A DNA stretch of 64,000 nucleotides from NCBI GenBank assembly GCA_029249345.1, contig JAQWHM010000001.1, forward strand, positions 186,001 through 250,000, in the 5' to 3' direction. The position numbers and the translations under genes were made by a program. Source of the DNA: UBA10348 sp002469915. Lineage in GTDB: Bacteria > Bacteroidota > Rhodothermia > Rhodothermales > UBA10348. This document shows, piece by piece, positions 56,934-64,000 of this stretch (position 1 is the first letter of the stretch; each line of letters opens with the position of its first letter). The notes below the pieces were generated by a model. The model was given only the letters and a program-made list of their open reading frames with translations, ran no database searches and was not told where the DNA came from.

Positions 56934-59876
56934 TTATTTCTTGATTTCGTACTGAACGCCAGGCGCAGGATCAGGCTCTCCTCTTCGATTAGCAGCCCGG
57001 TCAACGATTTTAAGCGTTGCTTTGGCGTTCGCCCCTCTTGTCTGAACCCTAACCGTGTAGGTACCTGCAGAAATGTAGGCCAGGCCGTTGTCAGCAGGTT
57101 CTCCCTCAGCGACACTCAAATCATATGAGATCGCATTTAGCCCGCTACTCAGACTGGTTTCAAACATCTGCACGGCTTCCCCATCCTCATTTTCGATAAG
57201 AATGCTACCAGAACCCTCACGACCAGCAAAGACCGTAAACACGACTTCAGGTTCATTTGCATTGGAATACGACGCATATTTCCGGCCCCAATTGGTGCTA
57301 TGGTTCACTGAATCGATGTCAAAAAGGTGCACATTCTTGGCCAGCAGTTCGTTATCCATCTGCTGTACATGTTGGATATCTATCAAGAAAATCGAACGCC
57401 CGTGAGTACCCACGAGCAGGTGTTTCTCTCGTGCTTGAATTTTCAAATCGTGTACAGGAGAATTCGGCACAGCAGCAGATAGTCCCATAAACGAATCTCC
57501 CCTATCTAGCGATACGTAGACAGCATGATCCGTGCCCACGTAAAGGATATCCTCATTGGCTGGGTCTTCTACAATCACATTTACGGGTTCGGCCGGAAGA
57601 GCTGTGCCAATACGGGACCAAGTAGCTCCAAAGTCATCCGAGCGGTAGACGTAGGAATCAAAATGATCTGAACGATACCCATTCAACGTTGCATAGACGC
57701 GAGATTCTACATGATTTGAAGCTTCAACTCGACTCACCCAGAGATGTTGAGGCAAGCTTTCATCGATCCGCGTCCAGCTCACGCCACCATCTTTGGTAAC
57801 GTGAATCATCCCATCATCACTACCAGCGTAGATCAAGCCGAAACGAAAGGTAGACTCATCAATCGTTGCTAACGTGCCGTAGGGAACGTCCCCGGGCTGC
57901 CCACCATGCGTTAGATCGGGCGAAATGGCAACGAGATCAGCCCCTTTGTTCATGGAGCGATACAGACGATTTGCACCGTAGTAAAAGATGTCTTGGTTGT
58001 GAGATGACAGCAAAATGGGTGTTTGCCAATTGAACCGAAGCGGTTTTTCTCCTAGTTCGTGGCGCGGGCGGATAGACATCCGCTCACCCGTCGAACGATT
58101 TAGGCGACTGTAAAAGCCAAACTGGGATCCGAAATACACGATATCGTTGGTCCGCGTATCCACTTGAACCTGCATGCCGTCTCCTCCCCCCAATCCTTTG
58201 TACGGATACTGGCCACGCCCGTACCAACCATAGCTAGCCTGATAGGTATGCGGGCCCATCCAAACGCCGTTATCCTGCAAACCTCCATAAACATTATAGC
58301 TATCGGCCTCATCCACCTGGATGGAGTAAAACTGGCCAACGGAAGGAATATTTAACTTAGACCACGTTTCACCCGCATCGTAGGACATATTCAATCCACC
58401 ATCATTGCCATTAATGATGTGGCCAGCTCGATTTGGATTCATCCACAAGGCTTGATGATCAGAATGCACATGCGCGGCGCCAATGGACTTCCAAGATGCT
58501 CCACTATCATCACTTCGAATGATGGGTACTCCCATGGCATACACCTGTTTGTCGTCATCTGGCGCGACCCGTATTTCGCCAAAATAATAGCCATACGTGT
58601 TGTACACTCCACCCAATAACTCCTCATGAGTCCGTGTCCAGGTCGCGCCAGCATCGTTTGAGCGATAGACTTCAAGACCCGTTACTGGGGTATTGAACAG
58701 CTGTGCATTGGCATCATCCACATAATCGACCAAAGCCATGGGTTCAATCGTCCCATTTTCGACCATTCTGCGGACTGCTGAAACAGAATATCGTTCAGGG
58801 AATCGTTCTGCTCGCAAATAGCCATCAATAGCGTCATCATCCTGGCGCAGAAAATCTCGCACACTCATTCCACGCAGCGCATTCCGAGTTAGTACGTCAT
58901 TCTGTGCGTCTTCAAGCTCATCTCCACCATATCGATTCTGATTATCCACGGAGGCGTACAACACATTAGAATCTCCCGGAAAAACAGTTAGGCCAATTCG
59001 GCCCACTCCCGATCCGTCTGGAAACCCAGAATCACCACCACTGATCTTAGTCCAAGTCTCCCCGCCATCTGTACTTTTATGGATGCCAGATCCAACCCCG
59101 CTTTCAACAAAATTCCAAGCTCTGCGATCTCGTTCCCACATCGCCGCATAAAGAACATCAGGGTTGCTCGGGTCGGCTACAAGGTCGACGGCTCCCGTTC
59201 GATCGTTGATCGACAAGGTTTGTGACCAAGACGCTCCACCATCCGTTGTTTTGAATACGCCTCGATCTGGATTGGCAGAATACAATGCCCCTAATGAAGC
59301 GACCCAAACCGTGTTCGCATCCGTTGGGTGAATGATGATCCGACCCGTCCGATGAGAACCAGCCAGCCCCACATGCGACCACGTTTTTCCCCAATCAGTG
59401 CTTTTATATACACCATCTCCAGAGTAAGAGGATCGACTGGAGTTGTTTTCTCCCGTCCCGACCCAGATCGTGCCTAAGTCCCAGTCCACCGCAATATCAC
59501 CAATGGTCATCACGCCTTCGTGATCAAACAAGGGCTCAAAAGACTGCCCATTATTCCATGTGATCCACAATCCTCCAGATGCGTAGGCGACAATAAAGTG
59601 ACTCGGATCCGTTTCATGCGCATCGATGTCCACAACCCGACCACTCATGATGCTCGGGCCAATATTATTTGCACCTACTTCAGCTACGAGAGATCGTTGA
59701 AACAGGCTCTGCCTATCGGCAAATGCAGCACGACGCGCGGCTGCATCAGTTGGCGCAACCCGGCTTTCCATGGTTGGATCTTGATTGAGACGCTGAGCTG
59801 ATGCATCCCATGCTGTTCCGAAGAAAAGAAGCCCTGACAGCAGGGCCAGGCCAGCAGTACGAAGTAGTGAGATCAT
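56934..59876 (-). CDS. Secreted BNR/sortilin-like beta-propeller protein
   Basis: The 980-residue protein has a signal peptide (ISLLRTAGLALLSGLLFF..., cut near DASAQ) and consists of two or more large propellers of BNR/Asp-box repeats: VYKSTDWGKTWSHVG, VFKTTDGGASWSQTL, IHKSTDGGETWTKIS, YRSNDAGATWTRTH, HVTKDGGVSWTRID and YRSDDFGATWSRIG. Such VPS10/sortilin-like proteins are often labelled glycosyl hydrolases, but I see no catalytic signature, and no activity can be claimed. The last 110 residues form a fibronectin-like domain (VFTVFAGREGSGSILIENEDGEAV) of a kind found in secreted enzymes; it is not a typical sorting domain, as it ends in QYEIKK. It is exported, perhaps surface-located. Confidence 0.85.
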   Translation of the reverse strand: MISLLRTAGLALLSGLLFFGTAWDASAQRLNQDPTMESRVAPTDAAARRAAFADRQSLFQRSLVAEVGANNIGPSIMSGRVVDIDAHETDPSHFIVAYASGGLWITWNNGQSFEPLFDHEGVMTIGDIAVDWDLGTIWVGTGENNSSRSSYSGDGVYKSTDWGKTWSHVGLAGSHRTGRIIIHPTDANTVWVASLGALYSANPDRGVFKTTDGGASWSQTLSINDRTGAVDLVADPSNPDVLYAAMWERDRRAWNFVESGVGSGIHKSTDGGETWTKISGGDSGFPDGSGVGRIGLTVFPGDSNVLYASVDNQNRYGGDELEDAQNDVLTRNALRGMSVRDFLRQDDDAIDGYLRAERFPERYSVSAVRRMVENGTIEPMALVDYVDDANAQLFNTPVTGLEVYRSNDAGATWTRTHEELLGGVYNTYGYYFGEIRVAPDDDKQVYAMGVPIIRSDDSGASWKSIGAAHVHSDHQALWMNPNRAGHIINGNDGGLNMSYDAGETWSKLNIPSVGQFYSIQVDEADSYNVYGGLQDNGVWMGPHTYQASYGWYGRGQYPYKGLGGGDGMQVQVDTRTNDIVYFGSQFGFYSRLNRSTGERMSIRPRHELGEKPLRFNWQTPILLSSHNQDIFYYGANRLYRSMNKGADLVAISPDLTHGGQPGDVPYGTLATIDESTFRFGLIYAGSDDGMIHVTKDGGVSWTRIDESLPQHLWVSRVEASNHVESRVYATLNGYRSDHFDSYVYRSDDFGATWSRIGTALPAEPVNVIVEDPANEDILYVGTDHAVYVSLDRGDSFMGLSAAVPNSPVHDLKIQAREKHLLVGTHGRSIFLIDIQHVQQMDNELLAKNVHLFDIDSVNHSTNWGRKYASYSNANEPEVVFTVFAGREGSGSILIENEDGEAVQMFETSLSSGLNAISYDLSVAEGEPADNGLAYISAGTYTVRVQTRGANAKATLKIVDRAANRRGEPDPAPGVQYEIKK

Positions 59877-60112
59877 AACAAGAGGGGTCTTCTGATTTCT
59901 GTTTCGGGCTCTTTTTCAGGCAGAGCCTTTTTCATTACATACGATTTGAAGGTAGTTCATAGATGGTTTTCTTGCTGTGAGACAAACGGGGCATTCTTCA
60001 ATTCGAAGTAACCCATCTTTAAACCGACACCGTACTGATCAACTAAAACACAGTCTAGCGACTCAAATTCATGCTTTCTAGCGGTACGGAGAGAACCAGA
60101 TTAGGTCGAGAA

Positions 60113-60143
60113 GGCGACCGATTCGCCGCTCATGAAGTGAGCG
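60113..60143 (-). terminator. Two small tandem hairpins after the threonine ammonia-lyase gene
   Basis: GGCGA (60113-60117) pairs with TCGCC (60123-60127), and CGCTCA (60127-60132) pairs with TGAGCG (60138-60143). They begin 15 bp after the stop on the minus strand and lack a T-run. Another hairpin, GGCTCT-N9-AGAGCC at 59907-59927 followed by TTTTT on the plus strand, lies nearer the BNR gene; no plus-strand gene ends there. The remaining gap (59877-60157, 281 bp) shows nothing else. Confidence 0.35.
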
Positions 60144-60157
60144 TCGGGCAGTGTGTT

Positions 60158-61129
60158 TTAGCTTGTAAGGTCGTCTTCGTTCATCACCTCTCGAACCGTC
60201 TCAAAAGCTACGTTTCGTCCGGATAAAAAAGCGACTAAGGGGGCGGTTGGCTTAGGAAAATCAGGATGTAAAAGCGCTGCAATCGTGACAGCCGATGACC
60301 CTTCAACAATCATCTGATGATGCTCCATCATCCAGCGCATAGCCCGGCGAAGCTCTTCTTCGTTAACGAGCCGAATATCGTCATATCGGTCTTTGAGCAC
60401 ATCATACGTCTTGATACCGAACCCTCCTTCCAGCCCAGAAGCCAGGGTCCGGATCGGAGGTAACTCAAGAATAGGCTCCCCGGCTTCAACGGATCGAAGA
60501 AACCCAGCGGAGTCAGCATGTTGACAAGCGATAATTCGTGAGTCAGGTAAGACACTTTTCATATAGAAGGCAAACCCTCCCGCATGACCACCACCCCCGA
60601 CTGGCATCACAAATTCCCGAGCTTCAGGAAGCTGACGGTGCACTTCATCGGCAATCATACCACCGTTTGCGGCCATCACAAAATCATCGTCGTAGGCACT
60701 GACAAACGGAATGCCCATGCTCTCCGCCTCGCTTTGTGCCCATGCCTCGGTCTCGTCATATCCGAAGAACGCTGATTTCCGGACATCAGCTCCCATACGC
60801 TGCATAGCGTCAAACTTAGTCGCATCAACCCCACTCGGAACGAAAATGGTAACGCGTACGCCTGTTTGTTGGCTAGCCCAAGCTAAGCCACGGCCATGAT
60901 TTCCGGCTGAACAAGTAGCTACGTGCTGCTGCCCCCTGTCACGACATTTTATTAAGGAAAAAAGAGCGCCTCTGGCCTTGAAACTACCAGTAACCTGCAG
61001 GTTTTCGAGCTTCAGCCAGACGGGTACACCAAGGTGCTCAGAAAGCACTGGCGATTCTTCGACAGGCGTCACCCGAACTTTACCGTTCAGACTCGTGCAC
61101 GCCTCTTTGATCAAATTGAGTGTCAGCAT
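60158..61129 (-). CDS. Threonine ammonia-lyase / serine-threonine dehydratase family
   Basis: This 323-residue PLP enzyme deaminates threonine (or serine) to a 2-oxoacid. The PLP lysine is Lys51 in TGSFKARGALFSL; CSAGNHGRGLAWASQ and the glycine loop MPVGGGGHAGGFAFY bind the cofactor phosphate. It lacks a C-terminal ACT regulatory domain, so it is a catabolic-type or a serine racemase-like protein and not the isoleucine-controlled IlvA. A threo-3-hydroxyaspartate or serine racemase role is possible. It is divergent from the aldehyde dehydrogenase gene across 93 bp. Confidence 0.88.
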   Translation of the reverse strand: MLTLNLIKEACTSLNGKVRVTPVEESPVLSEHLGVPVWLKLENLQVTGSFKARGALFSLIKCRDRGQQHVATCSAGNHGRGLAWASQQTGVRVTIFVPSGVDATKFDAMQRMGADVRKSAFFGYDETEAWAQSEAESMGIPFVSAYDDDFVMAANGGMIADEVHRQLPEAREFVMPVGGGGHAGGFAFYMKSVLPDSRIIACQHADSAGFLRSVEAGEPILELPPIRTLASGLEGGFGIKTYDVLKDRYDDIRLVNEEELRRAMRWMMEHHQMIVEGSSAVTIAALLHPDFPKPTAPLVAFLSGRNVAFETVREVMNEDDLTS

Positions 61130-61222
61130 GTCAAAAGGTACAAAACACTTTTGTCTGGTGGGTCAGACCCTGTACAAACCGTATCTTCCTTTTGTTGACC
61201 ATCGTTCCAACATGGTGCCCCA

Positions 61223-62623
61223 TTGACTGCGCAAGAAGCCTATACCCTGCATCGCACGGCGTTCCTGAATAAACCCAACCCAGACCTCGCACACCGGATG
61301 TCGAGACTCAAGGCGTTGAAAGCGGCCCTGCTTAAAGCCGAGGACGCTATCAAGAAGGCTCTATGGGCTGATTTTCACAAACCCCCTTTTGAGGTGGACG
61401 TGACCGAAATGACGGCGACGATCTTTGAATTAGATCATGCTATCAGGTATCTCAAGTCCTGGATGAAGCCCCTCAACAAGCCCACTCCTCTGTATTTGAT
61501 GGGAACGGACACGCACGTGTCATATTTCCCAAAAGGGCCTAGCCTCATTATTGCCCCTTGGAATTACTCGATTCTGCTTACCATTGGGCCCATTGTGCAC
61601 GCGACTGCTGCCGGATGCCCTTTCGTCGTCAAACCCTCGGAAAACACGCCCGAGGCTAGTCTAGTCATTAAAAATATAATAGAGTCTGTATTCCCACCTG
61701 AAGAAGCGAGCGTTTTTCTAGGGGGCAAGGACGTGGCAACTGAGCTACTCGCTCAACCGTTTTCTCACCTTCATTTTACCGGTAGCGCGGCTGTCGGAAA
61801 GATTGTAATGAAGGCTGGCGCTCAAAACCTATCTAGCGTTACCCTCGAATTGGGGGGCAAATCGCCCACGTACGTGGACGCCACTGCCGACTTGAAATTA
61901 GCCGCAGAAAGCATCTGCTTTGGCAAGTTTTCAAATTCTGGTCAGACCTGTATTGCGCCGGACTATATCCTAGCCGACCGCCGTATTTACAAAGCCCTTC
62001 TGAAGGAATTGAAATTAAACATTTCATATCGGTACGGAGCCACGTTCGAAGATCGTCATGGCGATGATTATGCCCGAATTGTGCAAAGACCCCATTTTAA
62101 TCGACTCGTAACCGCTTTAGAAGATGCAAAAAGCAAAGGGGCCACCGTAGAGTTTGGAGGCGGATCTGATGCATCCGATCTGTTTATTGAGCCTACCATT
62201 CTGACGGACGTTCCGGCTGGTGCCACCCTCATGCAAGAAGAAATATTCGGTCCCATCTTACCGGTTCTTGTTATCGACTCCGTAGAAGAGGCCATCCAAC
62301 AGATTCAGCAATTACCTCCACCCCTTTCTACGTACGTATTCAGTAAATCCGTCGAGCAGTCACGAAAGCTTTCCGCGGGAGTTCGAACGGGAGCGGTCTG
62401 TACGAACACGACCTTACTCCAATTCATACAACCGTTTGGCCCCTTCGGCGGTGAAGGGAATTCGGGAATAGGCCGTTCTCACGGAGAGGCGGGCTTTAGA
62501 GCGTTTTCAAACGAACAGGTCGTGCTTAGACGGAAATGGGGAGCGAGGCTTCTAAACTTCGCATCCCCGCCGTATTCGCGAACCACAACGTGGTTTACCC
62601 GCTTGCTCCAAAAACTGTCCTAG
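61223..62623 (+). CDS. Aldehyde dehydrogenase, class 3-like
   Basis: The 466-residue NAD(P)+-dependent enzyme oxidises aldehydes to acids. The catalytic Cys243 (SNSGQTCIAPDY) and general base Glu209 (LELGGKSP) are in place, as are IIAPWNYSI, VVKPSENTP, HFTGSAAVGK and EEIFGPILPVL. The C-terminus has PFGPFGGEGNSGIGRSHGEAGFRAFSN, and the length and sequence point to the ALDH3/long-chain fatty-aldehyde branch, possibly membrane-associated through its last residues. A TTG at 61223 is the only suitable start, since a stop at 61196 closes the frame. The SDR gene converges on it with 20 bp between stops. Confidence 0.9.
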   Translation: MTAQEAYTLHRTAFLNKPNPDLAHRMSRLKALKAALLKAEDAIKKALWADFHKPPFEVDVTEMTATIFELDHAIRYLKSWMKPLNKPTPLYLMGTDTHVSYFPKGPSLIIAPWNYSILLTIGPIVHATAAGCPFVVKPSENTPEASLVIKNIIESVFPPEEASVFLGGKDVATELLAQPFSHLHFTGSAAVGKIVMKAGAQNLSSVTLELGGKSPTYVDATADLKLAAESICFGKFSNSGQTCIAPDYILADRRIYKALLKELKLNISYRYGATFEDRHGDDYARIVQRPHFNRLVTALEDAKSKGATVEFGGGSDASDLFIEPTILTDVPAGATLMQEEIFGPILPVLVIDSVEEAIQQIQQLPPPLSTYVFSKSVEQSRKLSAGVRTGAVCTNTTLLQFIQPFGPFGGEGNSGIGRSHGEAGFRAFSNEQVVLRRKWGARLLNFASPPYSRTTTWFTRLLQKLS

Positions 62624-62643
62624 CAAGAGGTACTATCGCAAGC

Positions 62644-63411
62644 CTAACGAGGCCCCATGCGCACGCCGCCATCAAGGCGGATCACCTCTCCGTTCAGTTT
62701 TACGTTTTCAATGATGTGCTGAGCCAGAAACGCATAGTCAGAAGGCTTCCCAAGTCGTTTTGGAAATGGAATTTGGCTAATAAGTGATTCCTGAACTTCG
62801 TCTGGCATACCGGCAACCATCGGTGTTTCAAAAATACCGGGAGCGATCGTCATGCACCGCACTCCATTTCTGGACAGGTCACGCGCGATAGGCAAGGTCA
62901 TCCCTACTACGCCCCCCTTCGAGGCCGAATAGGCTGCCTGACCAATCTGACCATCATATGCTGCCACCGAAGCCGTATTAATTAACACTCCGCATTCTCC
63001 TTCTTCGCTGGGTTCGTTTTTCGACATCGCCACGGCTGAGAGACGAATCACATTGAACGTTCCGATCAAATTAACATTGATGACCCGCGAAAAACTTTCC
63101 AGATCATGCGCACCGCCACGTCCAACGGTCTTCTTTGCGACCAGAATACCCGCACAACTAATCGCGCCGTGCAGTCCTCCAAATGTATTGACAGCAGTAT
63201 CAATGGCCGCCTGAACACTCGTTTCACTGGTGACATCCGTTTGAACAAAAACGGCGCGGTCACCCAGTGCTTCAGCTTTAGCATTTCCGGCTTCAACGTT
63301 TACATCAGCAATAATGACGTTTGCACCTAATTCTACGAGACGTTCTGCTGTGCCTGCCCCGAGTCCGGAGCTTCCACCAGTTACCAGAAAAGTATTTCCT
63401 TGAATCTGCAT
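62644..63411 (-). CDS. Short-chain dehydrogenase, 3-hydroxyacyl-CoA dehydrogenase type 2-like
   Basis: This 255-residue Rossmann-fold oxidoreductase has the NAD-binding TGGSSGLGAGTAERL, the acidic IIADVN that favours NAD+ over NADP+, and the catalytic Ser (NTASVAAYDG) and Tyr-x3-Lys (AAYSASKGG). The pattern CAGILVAKKTVGRGG followed by HDLESFSRVINVNLIGTFNVIRLSA and APGIFETPMVAGMPDEVQESL matches the HSD17B10 (type 2 3-hydroxyacyl-CoA dehydrogenase) branch. It would act in fatty-acid or isoleucine breakdown, which fits the branched-chain 2-oxoacid dehydrogenase genes, though not adjacent. The substrate is inferred from the family. Confidence 0.9.
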   Translation of the reverse strand: MQIQGNTFLVTGGSSGLGAGTAERLVELGANVIIADVNVEAGNAKAEALGDRAVFVQTDVTSETSVQAAIDTAVNTFGGLHGAISCAGILVAKKTVGRGGAHDLESFSRVINVNLIGTFNVIRLSAVAMSKNEPSEEGECGVLINTASVAAYDGQIGQAAYSASKGGVVGMTLPIARDLSRNGVRCMTIAPGIFETPMVAGMPDEVQESLISQIPFPKRLGKPSDYAFLAQHIIENVKLNGEVIRLDGGVRMGPR

Positions 63412-63514
63412 GTCGAGTTGGAGGATATTTATCGTTGGAAGTGCGTTGTGCTCAATCTACATCCCAACATCTTGAAGGGCTGAGGAAATCGGTCCCTAAA
63501 CTGCCGGTCTGAAT

Positions 63515-64000
63515 ATGGCTTACAGCGTAAAAGAAGTTTTTTGCACCTTGCAAGGCGAAGGCTACCACACAGGTCGTGCTTCTGTCTTTGTGCGGTTTGC
63601 CGGATGCAACCTTTGGAGTGGGCGGGAAGAAGACCGCGAACAAGCCACGTGCACCTTCTGCGATACGGATTTTGTAGGTACTGACGGCCCGGGTGGTGGC
63701 AAGTTCAAAACCGCTGATGAGATGGCCAATCACATATCTATGATTTGGCAAAGAGATAACGGGACGGGATCGCCCTTTGTAGTGTGTACCGGTGGCGAGC
63801 CTCTACTTCAGCTCGATCGCGATCTAATCGATGCTCTTCACGCACGCGGTTGTTTTATTGCCGTTGAGACCAACGGGACTGTTCCGGCCCCAGATGGTAT
63901 TGACTGGATTTGTGTATCCCCAAAAAAGGATGCTGAGGTGGTATTAGACAATGGAAACGAGTTAAAACTGGTCTGGTATCAAACAGAGGCCCCTCCAGAG
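63515..64000 (+). CDS. queE: 7-carboxy-7-deazaguanine synthase, N-terminal part (runs off the window)
   Basis: QueE is a radical-SAM enzyme that contracts 6-carboxytetrahydropterin to the 7-deazaguanine core of queuosine. The 162 codons present begin MAYSVKEVFCTLQGEGYHTGRASVF. The cluster cysteines are Cys31, Cys46 and Cys49, spaced C-x14-C-x2-C instead of the usual C-x3-C-x2-C, as I recall for the Burkholderia-type QueE. VCTGGEPLLQLD and ETNGT are the other signatures. The frame is open to the end of the window. It has about 100 bp upstream, divergent from the SDR gene. No other queuosine gene is visible. Confidence 0.93.
   Translation, partial: MAYSVKEVFCTLQGEGYHTGRASVFVRFAGCNLWSGREEDREQATCTFCDTDFVGTDGPGGGKFKTADEMANHISMIWQRDNGTGSPFVVCTGGEPLLQLDRDLIDALHARGCFIAVETNGTVPAPDGIDWICVSPKKDAEVVLDNGNELKLVWYQTEAPPE

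Noticed and set aside
59907..59932. Plus-strand terminator (GGCTCT hairpin with T-run)
   Set aside because: No plus-strand gene ends near it, the last plus-strand gene stops at 56932. It may be chance in the leader of the BNR gene.

Overview
The window looks like a chromosomal segment of a free-living, Gram-negative bacterium of the Bacteroidota/Rhodothermota (FCB) group. The evidence is a PorQ-like protein (29259-30269) and a secreted protein with a C-terminal sorting domain (53819-55531), both typical of the type IX secretion system; an extra-long SecA (1129 residues); a Bacteroidota-type promoter of the form TTG...TAnnTTTG before a response regulator (7923-7950); a DUF5687-like ABC permease; and the order tRNA-Gln, prs, rplY, pth. 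I cannot name a genus. Gene density is high, convergent genes often end within 1-20 bp of each other, and I see no prophage, insertion sequence or CRISPR array.

Layout. 1-5160: end of a membrane-anchored protein, a MOSC protein coupled to an M28 peptidase, pseudouridine-phosphate glycosidase, D-Ala-D-Ala ligase and a metallophosphoesterase. 5168-10219: dihydroorotase, alanine racemase and a PhoB/PhoR-like two-component pair. 10391-15063: a fused alpha-beta 2-oxoacid dehydrogenase E1, a cystathionine gamma-synthase and a TPR lipoprotein. 15335-20647: a protein of unknown function with fumarylacetoacetase, a small heat-shock protein with a structured leader, and a second two-component pair. 20814-28952: a secreted unknown protein, a Nudix CoA pyrophosphatase, phosphoglucomutase, RecN and SecA. 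29259-36612: PorQ, a PH-domain membrane protein with a degenerate tyrosine recombinase, a two-lipoyl-domain E2, a K+-type membrane pyrophosphatase and Pth. 36728-43400: rplY, prs, tRNA-Gln, a P1-family peptidase, aspartate racemase, and a DtxR-type regulator coupled to RNase R. 43484-51876: an ABC exporter pair, a ferrochelatase with a cysteine-rich tail, an RluA-type synthase with a YjbR protein, a lipid-kinase-like membrane protein, a lipase, a small lipoprotein, and a B12-type ABC ATPase followed by cobalamin adenosyltransferase. 51877-64000: an SGNH-TPR protein with an FG-GAP/UnbV protein, an M23 peptidase, a BNR/sortilin-like protein, threonine ammonia-lyase, aldehyde dehydrogenase, an SDR and the start of QueE.

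How the genes connect. Ddl, Alr and the M23 peptidase serve the cell wall. The E1 and E2 genes, although 20 kb apart, probably form one branched-chain 2-oxoacid dehydrogenase. Fumarylacetoacetase ends tyrosine/homogentisate breakdown. SecA, PorQ and the sorting-domain protein belong to one export route. The rest is mostly housekeeping.

The points most worth a second look are: a Xer-like recombinase lacking both catalytic arginines; the unknown protein paired with fumarylacetoacetase and preceded by a perfect 16-bp palindrome; perfect inverted repeats written into coding sequence (21752-21818, 44214-44244, 50610-50633, 54515-54601); the hairpin leader of hsp20; and the SGNH-TPR plus FG-GAP/UnbV pair.
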